Source: a virus
Direction: 5' to 3' (one strand)
DNA length: 64,000 nucleotides
Virus record (IMG/VR): IMGVR_UViG_3300042896_000657
Span: 1 to 64,000 of that record
A model generated the notes under the pieces. It searched no databases. It was not told the origin of the DNA and worked only from the letters and a program-made list of their open reading frames with translations. Each line of letters starts with the position of its first letter. Position 1 is the stretch's first letter. Position numbers and translations under genes: made by a program. Shown one piece after another: positions 8,837 through 17,044 of the stretch.

Positions 8837-9142
8837 ATGAATAGATACGATAATCCAACAATATTAACAACTGATCAAGGTAAACCATATCTAAAAACAA
8901 AAGGATATCCAAACATTCCTGTGTCAGAATTTGATGTGTATGTTATAACAACAATTGGAGATAGACTAGATTCATTAGCATATCAATTTTATCGTGATGC
9001 TACATTATGGTGGGTAATATCTATGGCTAATAATAATGTAACTAAAGGATTAATGTTTCCTGAACCAGGAACACAATTAAGAATACCTACTGATTTAAAT
9101 GCTGTTTTAGCATTGTTTAATAATTACAATATAGCTAGATAA
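8837..9142 (+). CDS. LysM-type baseplate protein (T4 gp53/gpX-like)
   Basis: 101-aa protein with a LysM-like fold over most of its length: TIGDRLDSLAYQFYRDATLW, then WVISMANNNV and a proline-ended strand LMFPEPGTQLRIP. This arrangement is that of small LysM tail/baseplate proteins, including the LysM domain of T4 gp53 and the gpX family of contractile tails, which join the hub or wedge to the tube end. It starts 4 bp after the preceding gene and is followed 4 bp later by the hub gene. Confidence 0.75.
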   Translation: MNRYDNPTILTTDQGKPYLKTKGYPNIPVSEFDVYVITTIGDRLDSLAYQFYRDATLWWVISMANNNVTKGLMFPEPGTQLRIPTDLNAVLALFNNYNIAR

Positions 9143-9146
9143 TGTT

Positions 9147-12100
9147 ATGTCAATATTTAAAGATACATTTATACCTGAAGTTCAAGGTCAATTAAAAGCA
9201 CGTCAAAATTCACTTAAAAAACGTGACGTAACTTCTATTAAATATTTAAATTCACGTAATGCTTGGATTAAAATGTCATCGAGTGTTAATGTTAATGGTA
9301 CAAGTGATTTAGCTGATAATTACCAACTTAAGGGAGGAATTCTATCTCCTCAAGGTTTAAGAGCAGGAGTTTTTAATCCAAACAATCTTAATGCTACTTA
9401 CGATACCAACACTCCATTAGGAGAGCCACATCTACGAGGTTTACGTCCAATGCCTGGTATTAATTCAATTGATATTAGATCAAAATCAGCATACGGATCT
9501 TTACGTGAAGTAGTAGTTAAATTTCAATGTTGGGATATTAAACAACTAGAAGATTTAGAATTATTATATATGCGTCCAGGATATACAGTATTAGTTGAGT
9601 GGGGATGGACACCATATTTACAATCAAATGATAATGGAGATCAACTTGGTATAATATATAATACTCAAACATTTGATATAATAAGACAAACACCATCTAA
9701 AGAAGATATTTGGAAAGAATTATTTAATAAATCAAAATCTACAGGTGGTAATTATGATGCAATGTTTGGTTATGTTAAAAATTATAGCTGGTCTGCTCGT
9801 GAGGATGGAGGTTATGATTGTAGTACTACTATAATATCAATTGGAGAGATATTAGAATCTTTAAAAGTTAATTATTCTCCCTTTACAACTAAATTAACTA
9901 AAGGAACAAAAGGTTTATTAAATAAAATATTTTTAGATGATGATTTAGTAAGAAAATATAAGAAAAATATATTAGCAGGATTATTTGCCGAATTATATGC
10001 TATTGTTATTAAAGATGAACCATCTCCTGAGGAAGATGGTAAAACATCCCAACTTCCAGATCTTAAGAATGATGGAAAAAAATATAATTTTTATTTAAGA
10101 AAATTACAAAAAACAAATTTAACATTAGATGCTGATAAAATAGTTAATAGCAATATTAATGAAATAGATATATATATTACATTAGACTCATTATTTGAAA
10201 TTTTAAATAAATATGTTATATTAAAGGATGAAAAAAATAAAAACCCAATGGTTAAACTTTCATCTTATGAAAGAGAATATGATAAAAAAGATTCAAAAAT
10301 CCCTAAACCATTATTATGTTCAGGAAACCCCCTTCAAATATCAGTTGATCCAACAGTATGTTTAATTGGAAATGATTTTTGGTGTAAATTAAAAAACCAA
10401 ACAAAAATCACCTCACCAGAAAATCCTTTAACTACTGGTTTTAACACTTTTAATCCAAATCTAACTATTACTGGTTTTAATAATAAATCAACTAAATATT
10501 TAAAAAACTTAATCCCTTATTTTTATAAAGAAGATCCAAAAACAGAATTAGGAATAATAGGAAATATATATATAAATCTTCAATTTTTATATTCATTATC
10601 ATTAGATAATAACTTAGAATCACAAGATAAAAAAGAAAAACAAGAGATATCGGTATATGATTTTTTAAAAAATGTAATGTCTCAAGTATCTAATTGTATT
10701 GGTAATGTTAATAATTTTGATATCCATATTGATCCTACAGATAATATAGCAAGAATTATTGATGTAAATTATGTAGATGAAGAAAATAAAGCTGTCGTTT
10801 TTAAAAATGCTTTTGAACTACAAATACAAAATTTATCATCAACCGTAAGATCATATAAATTAGAATCTCAAATATTTCAAGAACAATCAACCATAATTGC
10901 TATAGGAGCACAAGTACAAGGTGGTGCTTTAGGTACAGATGGTAATACTATGAATGGATTTAATAGAGGTATAACTGATAGGATAATTCCTATTAAAGAA
11001 GAACCACTAGTAGATAATAAAGCTACAATAGAAGAAACTAGAAAAGAACAATTAAAAAATTTAAAAAATAATTTATCAATTATATATGATTTTTTTGGAG
11101 ATACTACATCATATTATCTTTTTTGGTCACAAGCTGCATATGATGCTAATAGAGCTGGAGAATACAAAGGTGCTTTAAGAGACTTAATTAATGGATTCAA
11201 GAGTTTTACAGATACAAAATCAAAATACAATGCTATTATCCCAACAAAGCTATCTATTACTATGGATGGTATTGGTGGATTAGTAATAGGACATATATTT
11301 AAAATTCCTGATGATTTATTACCAAAAGGATATAAAGGTGGTGAATTAGGTTCTAAATTAGGACATATAATTACTAGTATAGGACATAGTATATCAAATA
11401 ATGATTGGGTTACTAATATTGATGCTCAAACAATTATTTTAGATGATCCTATCCCTGGAATTGATGGAGAGATATTATCCTATGAAGATTTAATTAAATT
11501 AATAGAGCAAGGTCAACCTTTTGATTTACAACCTAGCCAACTAAATGTATTATTAGAAAATCAAAATTTTACTAATTCAAATATTAGTAATATTAATTAT
11601 AAATTTAATTTACCTGAAGGAAATAAATTACCTTCAGGAATAAATCCACTTGTATCTGCAGCTAAAAAAAGTATTGGTTTTAGTATTGCTAATATAGAAG
11701 AAACAAATAATGGAAATGTTGGATGTGCTGCTGCAGTTAGTGTAATATTTACAAGAGCAACTGGAAGAAAAATTATATCTCCTAACAGTATAATATATAA
11801 TACACCCCCATCTACATCCACTGAATTAGAATATAGTACTCGCACTTTATTTGAAAATTTTTCTAAAAATCCTCAAAACTGGAGAAAAAGAAAAGATTGG
11901 AGAATGGCTCAACCAGGAGATATTATTATAACACCTACATTAAATTCCCCAGGACATACAGGAGTAGTTATTGATGATACAATAACAAAAAATAATAAAA
12001 CTTATTACAAAATAGTTTCAAACTCCTCAAGTGGACTTAGAGGCATAATTAGTAGTAAAGGAACTATTCAATCAAATTATGATATATATAGTTGGGAGTT

Positions 12101-12176
12101 TAGTAATTATTCTGTTTATCCTCGAAATCCATCCCAAACCACTGCTTTTGAATATATAGGACCTGTTAAAGTATAA
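9147..12176 (+). CDS. Baseplate hub protein with C-terminal CHAP/NlpC-like cysteine peptidase
   Basis: 1009-aa protein. The N-terminal 250 residues contain GLRPMPGINSIDIRSKSAYG, SLREVVVKFQCWDIKQLEDL and YMRPGYTVLVEWGWTPYL, a pattern typical of T4-like hub proteins (gp27 position). The C-terminal 170 residues look like a CHAP/NlpC-P60-type peptidase: candidate nucleophile C860 in NVGCAAAVS and candidate histidine H937 in SPGHTGVV, with the intervening WRMAQPGDIIIT that is common in this fold. It probably acts at the tail tip, cutting peptidoglycan during DNA injection, a job performed in T4 by the lysozyme domain of gp5. The middle (about 300-850) is unassigned. Confidence 0.7.
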   Translation: MSIFKDTFIPEVQGQLKARQNSLKKRDVTSIKYLNSRNAWIKMSSSVNVNGTSDLADNYQLKGGILSPQGLRAGVFNPNNLNATYDTNTPLGEPHLRGLRPMPGINSIDIRSKSAYGSLREVVVKFQCWDIKQLEDLELLYMRPGYTVLVEWGWTPYLQSNDNGDQLGIIYNTQTFDIIRQTPSKEDIWKELFNKSKSTGGNYDAMFGYVKNYSWSAREDGGYDCSTTIISIGEILESLKVNYSPFTTKLTKGTKGLLNKIFLDDDLVRKYKKNILAGLFAELYAIVIKDEPSPEEDGKTSQLPDLKNDGKKYNFYLRKLQKTNLTLDADKIVNSNINEIDIYITLDSLFEILNKYVILKDEKNKNPMVKLSSYEREYDKKDSKIPKPLLCSGNPLQISVDPTVCLIGNDFWCKLKNQTKITSPENPLTTGFNTFNPNLTITGFNNKSTKYLKNLIPYFYKEDPKTELGIIGNIYINLQFLYSLSLDNNLESQDKKEKQEISVYDFLKNVMSQVSNCIGNVNNFDIHIDPTDNIARIIDVNYVDEENKAVVFKNAFELQIQNLSSTVRSYKLESQIFQEQSTIIAIGAQVQGGALGTDGNTMNGFNRGITDRIIPIKEEPLVDNKATIEETRKEQLKNLKNNLSIIYDFFGDTTSYYLFWSQAAYDANRAGEYKGALRDLINGFKSFTDTKSKYNAIIPTKLSITMDGIGGLVIGHIFKIPDDLLPKGYKGGELGSKLGHIITSIGHSISNNDWVTNIDAQTIILDDPIPGIDGEILSYEDLIKLIEQGQPFDLQPSQLNVLLENQNFTNSNISNINYKFNLPEGNKLPSGINPLVSAAKKSIGFSIANIEETNNGNVGCAAAVSVIFTRATGRKIISPNSIIYNTPPSTSTELEYSTRTLFENFSKNPQNWRKRKDWRMAQPGDIIITPTLNSPGHTGVVIDDTITKNNKTYYKIVSNSSSGLRGIISSKGTIQSNYDIYSWEFSNYSVYPRNPSQTTAFEYIGPVKV

Positions 12177-12178
12177 TT

Positions 12179-12673
12179 ATGTCAATTAAAATACCACAAA
12201 ATATAATAGTAGAATCTAAATATACTCAAGGAAATGAATATATGTTTATAGATACTAATAGAGAATATCAAGGATATTATTATGAAATTAATGGAAAAAC
12301 ATTTGCTGGTAAAGATTTTGATATTTATTCCCCTGAATTACAAAAAATAACTCCATTAAATATTAATCCTTTTTTAAATAAAGCAGCATCATATGTTTAT
12401 GGATTACTATCAAATAATAATAATTTTAGATTACCAACTTTTAATTCTCTCCCTAAAAATAACAATCCCTTTACTGACCAATCAAATAAAGAAATATATT
12501 ATATTAAAAAGATAAATGAAATACCAATGAAGATAAAACAAGTTGATAAAGATACTTATAATCAAGTTGTTTCTAATTCTTTTTATCAAACTATTATTTT
12601 AAAAGCTAATTATTCTAATATAGACCAAGCAGAACAACAAATGCCAGGATTAAAAGCATTTTTGGGTGTCTAA
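12179..12673 (+). CDS. Hypothetical protein, end of tail operon
   Basis: 164-aa protein with no family I recognise. It starts 2 bp after the hub gene stop and so is almost certainly co-translated with it. The sequence is Tyr/Asn-rich with beta-type patterns and has no signal peptide, membrane segment or cysteines. The C-terminal part (YSNIDQAEQQMPGLKAFLGV) resembles a short helical tail. A baseplate accessory role is inferred only from position. Confidence 0.55.
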   Translation: MSIKIPQNIIVESKYTQGNEYMFIDTNREYQGYYYEINGKTFAGKDFDIYSPELQKITPLNINPFLNKAASYVYGLLSNNNNFRLPTFNSLPKNNNPFTDQSNKEIYYIKKINEIPMKIKQVDKDTYNQVVSNSFYQTIILKANYSNIDQAEQQMPGLKAFLGV

Positions 12674-12713
12674 ATTCTAATTCGTACATTACATTAAATA
12701 AAGGTTATGACAC

Positions 12714-13997
12714 ATGTTTTATATTATAGAGAAAAAAGAACAACTAGCTAAATTACAAGATTTAGGAGATTGTTTTATTAATTTTATCCCACTAAACAAT
12801 AATTTTCATCCTAAATTAACGGACATAAGTGTAATATACATTAGGCCAATAAATCACAAAAAAGGATGGATGATATGTATCAAACATAATGAGGCATTTA
12901 GTTTAGATAAGGGTGAAGTACTAAATCATATTTTTAATAATACCGATAAAATATTTGTATTACAAAAGAAGGAAACACTGTATCATTTCCCACATCTCGA
13001 AAAACTATACGATATTAATTTTATTGAATACGTTAATATAAATGACAATATTATTGTAAATAAATGTATTGAATTCTATTACAGAAAACATTACAATAAT
13101 CCAATAATAAATTCATTAATCCCCATCAGTAAACACTATGAGGAGCAAGATAGTATATTTGATATGGTTATACCAATAATACGTAAATACAACGCAAATG
13201 ACGTCATTTATCAATTTAATAACAACTTATCTAGCGTAGCATTTAACCGTATTGAGGAAGCAGGTATAGCGTTGAATAAACGTTGTTTTGTAGAACATTA
13301 TAATGATAAACTACATTATCCTGAATTTAATATTTACAAAGGTAAAATATATACTCAATACAATTTATACACAACAACATCACGTCCTTCAAATAGATTT
13401 AATGGTATTAATTTTGCTGCTTTAAATAAAAATGATGATGAAAGATTATGTTACGAGCCATCTAACGATATGTTTATTGAGATGGATTTTTCAGGATACC
13501 ATCCTCGATTAATTGGTGAATTAATTAATTATCCCTTAACAGCTGACAACATATACGATAGTTTAAATGTGGGTAAGGAAGAAATGTTTCAAAATCTATA
13601 TGGTGGTATAAGAAAAGAATATAAAGATAAACCATTCTTTAAAGAAGCATCACAATATATAGATAATGTATGGACATTATTAAATGAGGATGGTAAAATA
13701 CATACTGTAAATAATATATTTTATTTAGATAAAATTGAAAATCCAAATCCTACAAAAGTATTTAACTATATTATTCAGAGTTATGAAACATCAACAAATG
13801 TTAAAATAATATTGGATATTATTGATTATTTAAAAGATAAACAAACAAAATTAGTGCTTTACACATATGATGCGATGCTTTTTGATTATTCAGAATCAGA
13901 TGGGGTTGAATTATTAGAAGAAATTAAAAAAATTATGAAATATCCTGTTAAAATTAAACAAGGAATTAATTACAAAACCATGGAAAGTTATGTATAG
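12714..13997 (+). CDS. Divergent family A DNA polymerase-like protein
   Basis: 427 aa. The last 210 residues match the family A (Pol I) polymerase motifs in order: TTSRPSNRFNGINFAALNK corresponds to the TGRLSS...NLQNIP motif; FIEMDFSGYHPRLIGEL to motif A (D kept, the E of DYSQIEL is replaced by H); KEEMFQNLYGG to motif B with the exact K-x3-F-x3-YG spacing; YNYIIQSYETST-like Q region; and YTYDAMLFD to motif C (HDE becomes YDA, D kept). No 3'-5' exonuclease domain is apparent in the N-terminal half. The same phage has a full family B polymerase at 30090, so this is a second polymerase. The next gene overlaps by 8 bp. Whether it is catalytically active cannot be told, since one acidic residue and the motif B arginine are not conserved. 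Confidence 0.65.
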   Translation: MFYIIEKKEQLAKLQDLGDCFINFIPLNNNFHPKLTDISVIYIRPINHKKGWMICIKHNEAFSLDKGEVLNHIFNNTDKIFVLQKKETLYHFPHLEKLYDINFIEYVNINDNIIVNKCIEFYYRKHYNNPIINSLIPISKHYEEQDSIFDMVIPIIRKYNANDVIYQFNNNLSSVAFNRIEEAGIALNKRCFVEHYNDKLHYPEFNIYKGKIYTQYNLYTTTSRPSNRFNGINFAALNKNDDERLCYEPSNDMFIEMDFSGYHPRLIGELINYPLTADNIYDSLNVGKEEMFQNLYGGIRKEYKDKPFFKEASQYIDNVWTLLNEDGKIHTVNNIFYLDKIENPNPTKVFNYIIQSYETSTNVKIILDIIDYLKDKQTKLVLYTYDAMLFDYSESDGVELLEEIKKIMKYPVKIKQGINYKTMESYV

Positions 13998-14439
13998 TGT
14001 TGTTTCTCAATATCCTGATATATTTATTTTGGATATAGTAAACGAAAATATGAGTAATAAATTGTTCTGTACATTTACCGCACAAGATGCTGTTGAGGAC
14101 ACCATATCTAAAATAAATAATAAATATTCAATATTATTTAATAAAATATTTATCCTTGAATCTCCACATTCTGAGGAATTGATTTGTACATATAATATTG
14201 ATGCCGGGAATGTTTCTAGTATTCCTCTACCTAACACAATATTGCTACATAGAAAGAAAGAATCAAATACTCTTTATACAATTAACGCACTTAATACATT
14301 AATTAAATCATTAAATGGTGGTTTATTAGATAATAGATACCAGATTGAATGGGATAACTATAAAAATTGTATTTTGTTGACTACCGGAGTAGAGCTTCGT
14401 CGATTAGATACGAAAATTTTTAAAATAATTAATTTATAA
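13990..14439 (+). CDS. Conserved-looking hypothetical protein coupled to the family A polymerase
   Basis: 149-aa protein of unknown function, overlapping the end of the polymerase-like gene by 8 bp, so translational coupling is likely. The C-terminal half (SIPLPNTILLHRKKESNTLY, then TINALNTLIKSLNGGLLD, then YQIEWDNYKNCILLTTGVEL) has a mixed alpha/beta pattern that I have the impression of seeing in other T4-like marine phages, but I cannot name the family. No catalytic motif is apparent. Confidence 0.6.
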   Translation: MYSVVSQYPDIFILDIVNENMSNKLFCTFTAQDAVEDTISKINNKYSILFNKIFILESPHSEELICTYNIDAGNVSSIPLPNTILLHRKKESNTLYTINALNTLIKSLNGGLLDNRYQIEWDNYKNCILLTTGVELRRLDTKIFKIINL

Positions 14440-14447
14440 TATTTATA
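14439..14447 (+). promoter_or_regulatory. ATATTTATA box before leader-peptide proteins
   Basis: Exact copy of the recurring box overlapping the stop codon of the previous gene and only 3 bp before the ATG at 14451. Same very short spacing as the copy at 2363. Confidence 0.35.
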
Positions 14448-14450
14448 CAT

Positions 14451-15254
14451 ATGAAAACAAATAGACTACAAGAACTAGCAGGAATAATTACCGAAGGGGC
14501 ATTAGATCCAGCTAATGAAGAAAATATATTTAATAATTTAATAGATACCGACCATTCAGAACTTGTAAATAAATTATTAGAGGCAGCAGATACTAATCCA
14601 TCATTAACATTAGTAGATTTTTTAAAGACATTTGATATTGGTGCTGGTGAAGAAGATGATTTAAATGAAGTTGAAGAAGATGAATCAACAACTAATCCAT
14701 ATGAAGAAGCTATTTCATATTTAGAAGATATATCTAAAAAAGGAGAATTAACTCCGGATCAAATAAAAGATATAGTAGGAAGATTAACTTCAGCTCGTAA
14801 ACAATTCTTTACTTCTCAAAGAACACCAGACTCTTATAAATCTTCTGCTGAAAAAGCAAAAGCAACAATAGCTAAAGATAAAGCAAATACAGAGAAATGG
14901 AGAAAAATATTTAATGACAGAAATTTAATACCTGATGCTAAAGATCAAGCAGAAAAAAATATATTACCCATTGAAGTAAATGATTATTTTTTCACTCCAG
15001 ATCCAAAATATTATGATCTTCTTAATAAACCTAAACCTCTCCCTGATGATAGAGGACCTAATTACACACCATTTCTAATACAACGAGATATTGAATTAAC
15101 AAAAAATGGTGGAAGAGGATATGGTGAATATATTATTAAAGATGAATATAGAGATAAACCAATTTCTGGAACATTAAAATTATCAAAATTAGGTAAAGAC
15201 TTAGGGGAATTTAGTGTTAAGGATTTTTATAGAAAATTAGGATATAAAATTTAA
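14451..15254 (+). CDS. Putative head-packaged protein with capsid-targeting leader
   Basis: 267-aa acidic, helical protein of unknown function. The N-terminus MKTNRLQELAGIITE-GA is a short amphipathic leader ending in I-T-E followed by Gly-Ala. T4 internal proteins use similar leaders, which the prohead protease gp21 removes after (L/I)-x-E. Two downstream proteins carry a closely related leader. The mature part has a Glu/Asp-rich section (about residues 60-85), a long charged helix (about 120-160) and a C-terminal basic domain. Function as an internal head protein or injected protein is inferred from the leader only. Confidence 0.6.
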   Translation: MKTNRLQELAGIITEGALDPANEENIFNNLIDTDHSELVNKLLEAADTNPSLTLVDFLKTFDIGAGEEDDLNEVEEDESTTNPYEEAISYLEDISKKGELTPDQIKDIVGRLTSARKQFFTSQRTPDSYKSSAEKAKATIAKDKANTEKWRKIFNDRNLIPDAKDQAEKNILPIEVNDYFFTPDPKYYDLLNKPKPLPDDRGPNYTPFLIQRDIELTKNGGRGYGEYIIKDEYRDKPISGTLKLSKLGKDLGEFSVKDFYRKLGYKI

Positions 15255-15290
15255 ACAAATAATATCATTAAAATAATAAATAAAATTAAA

Positions 15291-15575
15291 ATGAAAACCC
15301 AAATCAACGAAATCAAAAGAATGCAGCAATTAGCTGGTATTATCAATGAAAATCAAATAATAGAAAATCAATATGAAGATGGCTTCGAACCAATTAAAGA
15401 TGATACATCAAATATCCAACCAGGAGATGGTGTAGTAAGTGTTAATGGATATTTTGGTGAGTTTAAAGGTATCAATAATAAAGGAAAATATGTTATTATA
15501 TATGATGCTTATGGTGAAAGAGGAGTATATTCAAAAGATAATTTTATAAAATATTTTCAAGTACAAAAGAAATAA
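15291..15575 (+). CDS. Small protein with capsid-targeting leader (copy 2)
   Basis: 94-aa protein beginning with M plus KTQINEIKRMQQLAGIINE, a 20-residue leader identical to that of the next gene. The remainder (about residues 25-94) is a compact beta-rich domain: PGDGVVSVNGYFGEFKGINN, KGKYVIIYDAYGERGVY. That resembles a small SH3/KOW-like barrel, although I cannot assign a family. Preceded by an A-rich leader. Probably packaged in the head and cleaved after I-N-E, by analogy with T4 internal proteins. Confidence 0.6.
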   Translation: MKTQINEIKRMQQLAGIINENQIIENQYEDGFEPIKDDTSNIQPGDGVVSVNGYFGEFKGINNKGKYVIIYDAYGERGVYSKDNFIKYFQVQKK

Positions 15576-15587
15576 CAAAAATAAAAA

Positions 15588-16061
15588 ATGAAAACACAAA
15601 TAAACGAAATTAAAAGAATGCAGCAATTAGCTGGCATTATTAATGAATCTAAAAGAACTCCTGATTTAAAATCATTAAATGAGAATACTACTCCTATTAA
15701 TTATGAAAAATTAAAACAAATATTACTTCTAGCTTGCAACACATATCCAGAAGGAGATCATGGATATGGGGATGTAGAACCTTTATATGAAAAAGATGAA
15801 GTAAAAAATACTATAAAGTATATAATGAAATTAGAAAAAGGAGTAAAAAATAATGATGAAGATATTTTTGATAAATTAGAAGACCAAGAACCTTCAACTT
15901 TTATAGGAGCAGTGCATTTAGATGATGCTCAAAAAGCCAAATGGGATGATTTTGATCTAGCATTAGGTGTATTATCAGAAATAGCATATGAGTATGATCT
16001 TGATGATGCAGCATCAGCACTTAATGATTTAGCACAAGAAATTAATTCATTCCAATTATAA
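15588..16061 (+). CDS. Small protein with capsid-targeting leader (copy 3)
   Basis: 157-aa acidic protein starting 12 bp after the previous gene, with the same 20-residue leader. Between the two genes the 60 leader nucleotides differ at only five third-codon positions, all synonymous. The body is helical and acid-rich (YPEGDHGYGDVEPLYEKDEV; LDDAQKAKWDDFDLALGVL; YEYDLDDAASALNDLAQEI), and gives no family match I know. Presumed head-packaged protein. Confidence 0.6.
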   Translation: MKTQINEIKRMQQLAGIINESKRTPDLKSLNENTTPINYEKLKQILLLACNTYPEGDHGYGDVEPLYEKDEVKNTIKYIMKLEKGVKNNDEDIFDKLEDQEPSTFIGAVHLDDAQKAKWDDFDLALGVLSEIAYEYDLDDAASALNDLAQEINSFQL

Positions 16062-16068
16062 TAAGTAA

Positions 16069-16092
16069 TTGTCAAAATTAAATTAATATATT
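16069..16092 (+). promoter_or_regulatory. TTGTCA-type promoter-like sequence before the terminator
   Basis: TTGTCAAAATTAAATTAATA followed by TATT: a relative of the box at 16130, lying between the stop codon and the terminator hairpin. Its position upstream of a terminator makes function doubtful. Confidence 0.25.
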
Positions 16093-16102
16093 CTAAAATA
16101 AT

Positions 16103-16127
16103 AAAACCCGCTCTCGCGGGTTTTTTT
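16103..16127 (+). terminator. Rho-independent terminator
   Basis: Strong GC stem CCCGC (16107-16111) / GCGGG (16116-16120), extended by A-T pairs, with a TCTC loop and a seven-T run (16121-16127). It separates the leader-peptide genes from the replication operon. Confidence 0.9.
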
Positions 16128-16129
16128 GG

Positions 16130-16157
16130 CTGTCACAATAAAAATTAGTATATTCAA
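16130..16157 (+). promoter_or_regulatory. Promoter-like motif before gp32
   Basis: CTGTCACAATAAAAATTAG followed by TATATTCA, immediately after the terminator and 37 bp before the gp32 start. The same motif (TTGTCAcAATAAAAATTg-TA-ATT) recurs at 22858, 32825 and 63403. It resembles the Bacteroidota TTG / TAnnTTTG promoter arrangement. Confidence 0.55.
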
Positions 16158-16193
16158 TACGTAATAAAATTATAAACTTAAATAAATTAAAAC

Positions 16194-17030
16194 ATGGATT
16201 TATCATTAATCAAAAACAAATTGGCAGGTTTGCAACAAAAGCCTGGACAGACTTATGAAAAAGTAGATTACACTAAAATTTTCTGGAAACCAAAAGTAGG
16301 TACATATCAAGTACGTATTGTACCATCAAAATTCAATAAACAAAACCCATTTAGAGAAGTATTCTTCCATTATGGTTTTACTAAAGGCCCTATCTTAGCA
16401 TTAACAAATTGGGAAGAAAAAGATCCAATCGTTGAATTTGCTAAAAAACTACGTAAATCATCAGATAAAGAAGATTGGCAATTAGCTAAAAAATTAGACG
16501 CTAAAATGCGTATTTTTGCTCCTGTTATTATTCGTGGTGAAGAACACTTAGGCACTCGTCTATGGGAATTTGGTAAAGAAATATATCAACAATTGTTAGG
16601 TATTGCTGCTGATGAGGATTACGGTGATTTTACTGATATTCAAGATGGTCGTGACTTTACAGTTGAGGCAACAAATGGTGAAGTTGCAGGTCGTAGTGTA
16701 ATTAAATGTGCTTTACGCCCAAAACCAAAAACCACTCCAATTTCTACAGATGCTACTCTATTACAAAATATACTAGATGAACAACCAGATATATTAACTA
16801 TTAATAGAAAATATAATTTTGATGATTTAAAAGCAATATTAGAGAAATTCTTAAATCCTGAAGAAGAGGAAGAAGTTAATGCAGTTGCTAATACTATTTC
16901 TTCTGATGAAACTGATGATGAGCCTTCAGATTTACCTTGGGAAGCTGAAACTCCATCAAAACCATACACTTTAGAAAATAGTACTCCTAAAGCAAAAAAT
17001 ACTGATAAATTCGATTCACTATTCTCCTAA
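16194..17030 (+). CDS. Single-stranded DNA-binding protein (T4 gp32-like)
   Basis: 278-aa ssDNA-binding protein that coats replication and recombination intermediates. The N-terminal helical segment and FWKPKVGTYQVRIVPSKFNK region followed by the FREVFFHYGFTKGPILALTN block are typical of T4-like gp32 cores. The C-terminal 60 residues are strongly acidic and end in a short conserved-style tail (KNTDKFDSLFS), the expected protein-interaction tail. I see no H-C-C-C zinc motif as in T4 gp32. First gene of the replication operon; UvsX follows 14 bp later. Confidence 0.85.
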   Translation: MDLSLIKNKLAGLQQKPGQTYEKVDYTKIFWKPKVGTYQVRIVPSKFNKQNPFREVFFHYGFTKGPILALTNWEEKDPIVEFAKKLRKSSDKEDWQLAKKLDAKMRIFAPVIIRGEEHLGTRLWEFGKEIYQQLLGIAADEDYGDFTDIQDGRDFTVEATNGEVAGRSVIKCALRPKPKTTPISTDATLLQNILDEQPDILTINRKYNFDDLKAILEKFLNPEEEEEVNAVANTISSDETDDEPSDLPWEAETPSKPYTLENSTPKAKNTDKFDSLFS

Positions 17031-17044
17031 AATAAAAATAAGTT

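Noticed and set aside
12706-12750. Earlier ATG before the polymerase-like gene
   Set aside because: Its frame closes after about 14 codons; the ATG at 12714 leads to the polymerase motifs.
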